Translations under genes and position numbers: made by a program
DNA from: Rhinopithecus roxellana
Taxonomy: Eukaryota > Chordata > Mammalia > Primates > Cercopithecidae
NCBI RefSeq assembly: GCF_007565055.1
Contig: NC_044558.1
Coordinates: 83,087,444-83,151,443 of the forward strand
Reading direction: 5' to 3'
Length of the DNA: 64,000 bases
The notes under the pieces: model-generated
Databases searched by the model: none
What the model saw: only the letters and a program-made list of their open reading frames with translations
Told to the model about the DNA's origin: nothing
In this document: piece by piece, positions 61,646 to 64,000 of the stretch
Layout of the letters: the number at the start of each line of letters is the position of its first letter
How positions within the stretch are numbered: position 1 is the first letter of the stretch

Positions 61646-61770
61646 ATTTTTGAAGACAGAGGTTCTCACTATGTTGCCCTGGTTTGACTCAAACTCCTGG
61701 GTTCAAGGGATCATCTCGCTTTAGCCTCCCAAGTAGCTGGAATTACAAGTGCGTGCCATCATGCTAGGCT
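61646..61770 (-). mobile_element. Diverged Alu fragment
   Basis: GAAGACAGAGGTTCTCACTA to TGCCATCATGCTAGGCT. Confidence 0.7.
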
Positions 61771-61837
61771 TTGCAGTGGGAATTCTTAAATTCTACTGCT
61801 GCAAACGTAGTAGAACTGGACCTGCCACTTAGAGAGT

Positions 61838-61920
61838 AATTGGGCAATATACAGTGAAGTTAAACATGTGCATACCTTATGACTCACCAATTCCACTCTA
61901 AGGCATGTACTGTGAAGAAT
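61838..61920 (+). mobile_element. L1 3' fragment (old)
   Basis: AAGTTAAACATGTGCATACC and CACCAATTCCACTCTAAGGC match L1 ORF2 3' wording. Confidence 0.65.
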
Positions 61921-62149
61921 TTTTTTTTTTTCCTCTGTGGTCGAGGCTGGAGAGGGCTCAGGCAATCTTCTCACCTCAGCCTCCTGAGTAGCTGGGACTA
62001 CAGGTGCACACCACCACACCCAGCTAATCTTTTACTATTTTTTGTAAAGATGGGGTCTTGCTATGTTGCTCAGGCTGGTCTCAAACTCCTGGGCTCAAAT
62101 GATGCTCCCACAGTGCTGGGATTTCAGGCATGAGCCACCTCACCCAGCT
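61920..62149 (-). mobile_element. Old Alu with deletion
   Basis: Poly-T start, GTCGAGGCTGGAGAGGGC to GAGCCACCTCACCCAGCT. Confidence 0.85.
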
Positions 62150-62537
62150 GAAATTCTTGAATATAAAATGAAAAAAGCAAAACAAAACCAAGAATAGAGG
62201 AAGACATGGGACCCCAAAAATAATGCAAATAATTGAAAAGTCTAAGATTAAAAATGGTCTCTTCTGCCAATTTGGGGGGAAAAAGGCAATTGTAAGTCAT
62301 TGCTAGAAAATTCTAAGGAATATAGAGAGCAGTATGAGAAATTCATGGTCCAAAGGAAAGAGTTTTATTTTTATTACTCTTCTGTATTTGAATTAATTAC
62401 CATATTCATGTACCAGTTCTATAATTTATATAACTAGTTCCAATCTAAAAATAAAATAAAAATAAATTCCTTCATGATTAATTGCAAACTTTGTTATGTA
62501 TACAACAAACAAAACAAAACACAAAAAGTTATTTACA
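62150..62537. other. Intergenic, unassigned, A/T-rich
   Basis: 390 bp without recognisable elements apart from short AAATAAAATAAA runs. Confidence 0.55.
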
Positions 62538-62840
62538 GCCAGGCGCGGTGGCTCACGCCTGTAACCCCAGCACTTTGGAAAGTCGAGGCAGGTAGATCAC
62601 TTGAGGCCAGGAGTTTGAAACCAGCCTGGCCAACATGGTGACACCCCATCTCTACTAAAAATACAAAAATTAGCTGGGCGTGGTGGCGCATGCCTGTAAT
62701 CCCAGCTACTTGGGAGGCTGAGGCAGGAGAATCGCTTGAACCAGGGAGACAGAGGTTGCAGTGAATGGAGATTGTACCACTGCACTCTAGCCTGGTGACC
62801 AAGTGAGACTCAGTCTCAAAAAACAAAAAACAAAAAAATT
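62538..62840 (+). mobile_element. Alu (S-type)
   Basis: GCCAGGCGCGGTGGCTCACG to tail with CAAAAAACAAAAAAC. Confidence 0.93.
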
Positions 62841-62899
62841 AGCCTAGCCTAAAAAAAAAAAAAATAGACACACTGTTTCTTGTTTTTAAAGAAAAGAAA

Positions 62900-63063
62900 A
62901 ATTAGCCTGGCATGGTGGTGCACACATATAGTCTTAGGTACTTGAGAGGTCGAGGCAGGAGGATCCCTTGAGTCCAGGACTTCAAGGCTGCAGTGAGCTA
63001 TGATCATGCCATTGCACTCTAGCCTGGGTGAAAAAGTGAGACCCTGTCTCTAAAAAATAAAAA
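62900..63063 (+). mobile_element. Alu right arm (FRAM-like)
   Basis: TTAGCCTGGCATGGTGGTGC to CTCTAAAAAATAAAAAT. Confidence 0.82.
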
Positions 63064-63065
63064 TA

Positions 63066-63343
63066 GGCCCGGCGCGGTGGCTCACGCCTATAATCCTAGC
63101 ACTTTGGGAGGCCAAGGCGGGTGGATCACCTGAGGTCCACCCAGGCTGAGTTTGAGAACAGCCTGGCCAATAAGGTGAAACCCCGTCTCTACTAAAAGTA
63201 CAAAAATTAGCCAGGCATGGTGGCACGCATCCCACCTACTTGGGAGGCTGAGGCAGGAGAATTGCTTGAACCCAGAAGGTGGAGGTTGCAGTGAGTGGAG
63301 ATCACACCACTGCACTCCAGCCTGGGTGACTGAGCAAGACTCT
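63066..63343 (+). mobile_element. Alu (S-type)
   Basis: GGCCCGGCGCGGTGGCTCAC to GCAAGACTCTGTTG, then a purine repeat instead of an A tail. Confidence 0.92.
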
Positions 63344-63352
63344 GTTGAAGGA

Positions 63353-63440
63353 GGGAAGGAAGGAAGGAAGGAAGGAAGGAAGGAAGGAAGGAAGGAAGGA
63401 AGGAAGGAAGGAAGGAAGGGAGGGAGGGAGGAGGGAAGGA
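63353..63440. repeat. (GGAA)n microsatellite, about 17 units plus GGGA run
   Basis: Nearly pure AAGG/GGAA repeat from about 63355 to 63419, then GGGAGGGAGGGAGG. Confidence 0.95.
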
Positions 63441-63831
63441 TTCTCTGAGGCTGCTGCAGGGCTGACAGTCCAAAAAAGAGGTCCCAAGTGTCCCGTGGCA
63501 TACAGCCAGGCCACGATTCATCCTCACCTCTTGTGGCAGCTCTGTCTCTAGTTCCTGAGCATCCCCGGTCTCGGTAGGGTGAAACTGCTTGCTCCTCATC
63601 AGCAGCCCCTCTAAAGGTACTTCCAGCTTCCTTTCTTCTACTAAAACTGGGTATTATTCTGTCTTTCATTCTCCAAAAATACTTTTAGAAAGGAAAAAAA
63701 AAAGTTATTGGTACTTCTCCTGTTCTCTTTATCCTTGTGGGATTTTCATGCGTTCAGTGCCATTTGGTAAGATTTAGGAAGGGAATAGAGATAAATGCAT
63801 GGCACATTTTTCAACACACTTGAAACTGAAA
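63441..63831. other. Intergenic, unassigned
   Basis: 390 bp with no Alu; a short open frame (63589-63777) has no coding features. Confidence 0.55.
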
Positions 63832-63967
63832 GAACACTAGGCCAGGCGCGGTGGCTCAAGCCTGTGAACACTAGGCCGGGCGCGGTGGCTCAAGCCTGTG
63901 AACACTAGGCCGGGCGCGGTGGCTCAAGCCTGTGAACACTAGGCCGGGCGCGGTGGCTCAAGCCTGT
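63832..63967 (+). repeat. 34-bp tandem repeat of flank plus AluY head, four copies
   Basis: Units start at 63832, 63866, 63900 and 63934. Each is GAACACTA (flank) followed by the first 26 bases of an AluY. Only the first copy differs visibly (CCAGG for CCGGG). The fourth copy continues into a normal AluY. Confidence 0.95.
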
Positions 63968-64000
63968 GATCCCAGCACTTTGGGCGGCCAAGGCGGGCGG
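63942..64000 (+). mobile_element. AluY, monkey type, cut by window edge
   Basis: GGCCGGGCGCGGTGGCTCAA to GGCGGGCGG at the last base; continues outside the window. Confidence 0.95.

Noticed and set aside
63088..63669. 193-codon minus frame with a long LPSFLPSFLPSF repeat
   Set aside because: The repeat is the GGAA microsatellite translated on the other strand, flanked by Alu sequence.
63353..63967. Regularly repeated units that might suggest a CRISPR array
   Set aside because: The GGAA run has no spacers, and the 34-bp units are contiguous copies of an Alu head in a primate genome.
49300..64000. Exons of CLIP1, the expected neighbour in human
   Set aside because: I saw no CLIP1-like coding segment on either strand. 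The gene, if present, lies beyond the right edge.
1..64000. A previously undescribed multi-gene system
   Set aside because: The window is fully explained by two conserved host genes plus primate repeats. No unknown gene cluster is visible.

Overview
This is nuclear DNA from a primate, almost certainly an Old World monkey (macaque, baboon or vervet type). More than 100 Alu elements and fragments are present. Many of the young ones are AluY copies with a head reading GGTGGCTCAAGCCTG, a middle CTAGCCGGGCGAGGTGG and a tail GAGCTGAGATCCGGCCAC. I associate this combination from memory with the AluYR-type subfamilies of cercopithecids. A solo LTR7 (HERV-H LTR) supports a catarrhine. The genes correspond to human 12q24.31.

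Two genes lie on the + strand, tail to head. Positions 1-9855 hold the 3' half of RSRC2: four coding exons at 2810-2889, 5459-5688, 7556-7645 and 8869-9048, then an Alu-free 3' UTR with two AATAAA signals. About 3.5 kb of Alu-rich intergenic DNA follows, with a Tigger-like DNA transposon fragment and a BC200-like monomer. The complete ZCCHC8 gene runs from a CpG-rich promoter (about 13.34 kb) to a poly(A) signal at 49269. I traced 14 coding exons. Their lengths sum to 2124 nt, which is 707 codons plus stop and equals the length I recall for human ZCCHC8. All phases close and no exon carries a stop or frameshift.

The most notable structure is in ZCCHC8 splicing. Intron 1 is a textbook U12-type AT-AC intron (starts ATATCCTT, branch site TTCCTTAAC, ends AC). 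Intron 6 is only 115 nt and also has U12-type signals (GTATCCTAC, TTCCTTAAT, no polypyrimidine tract). The other introns look like ordinary U2 introns. The promoter has three ZNF143/Staf-like 19-mers in 126 bp, and the start codon lies in a YY1/TISU-like context. ZCCHC8 is the scaffold of the nuclear exosome targeting (NEXT) complex with MTR4 and RBM7. RSRC2 is an SR-related coiled-coil protein. Both act in nuclear RNA metabolism.

Positions 49300-64000 are intergenic, probably leading toward CLIP1 as in human. They hold Alus, MIR and L1 fragments, an ERV1-like LTR cut by an Alu, a solo LTR7, GGAA and CA/TG microsatellites and, at the right edge, four 34-bp tandem copies of an AluY head plus flanking DNA. 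A retropseudogene of the neuronal RNA BC200 (BCYRN1) lies in ZCCHC8 intron 11. I found no new protein-coding system. The unusual biology is in splicing signals and retroelement structure. All calls come from reading the sequence and from memory of families; no database search was run.
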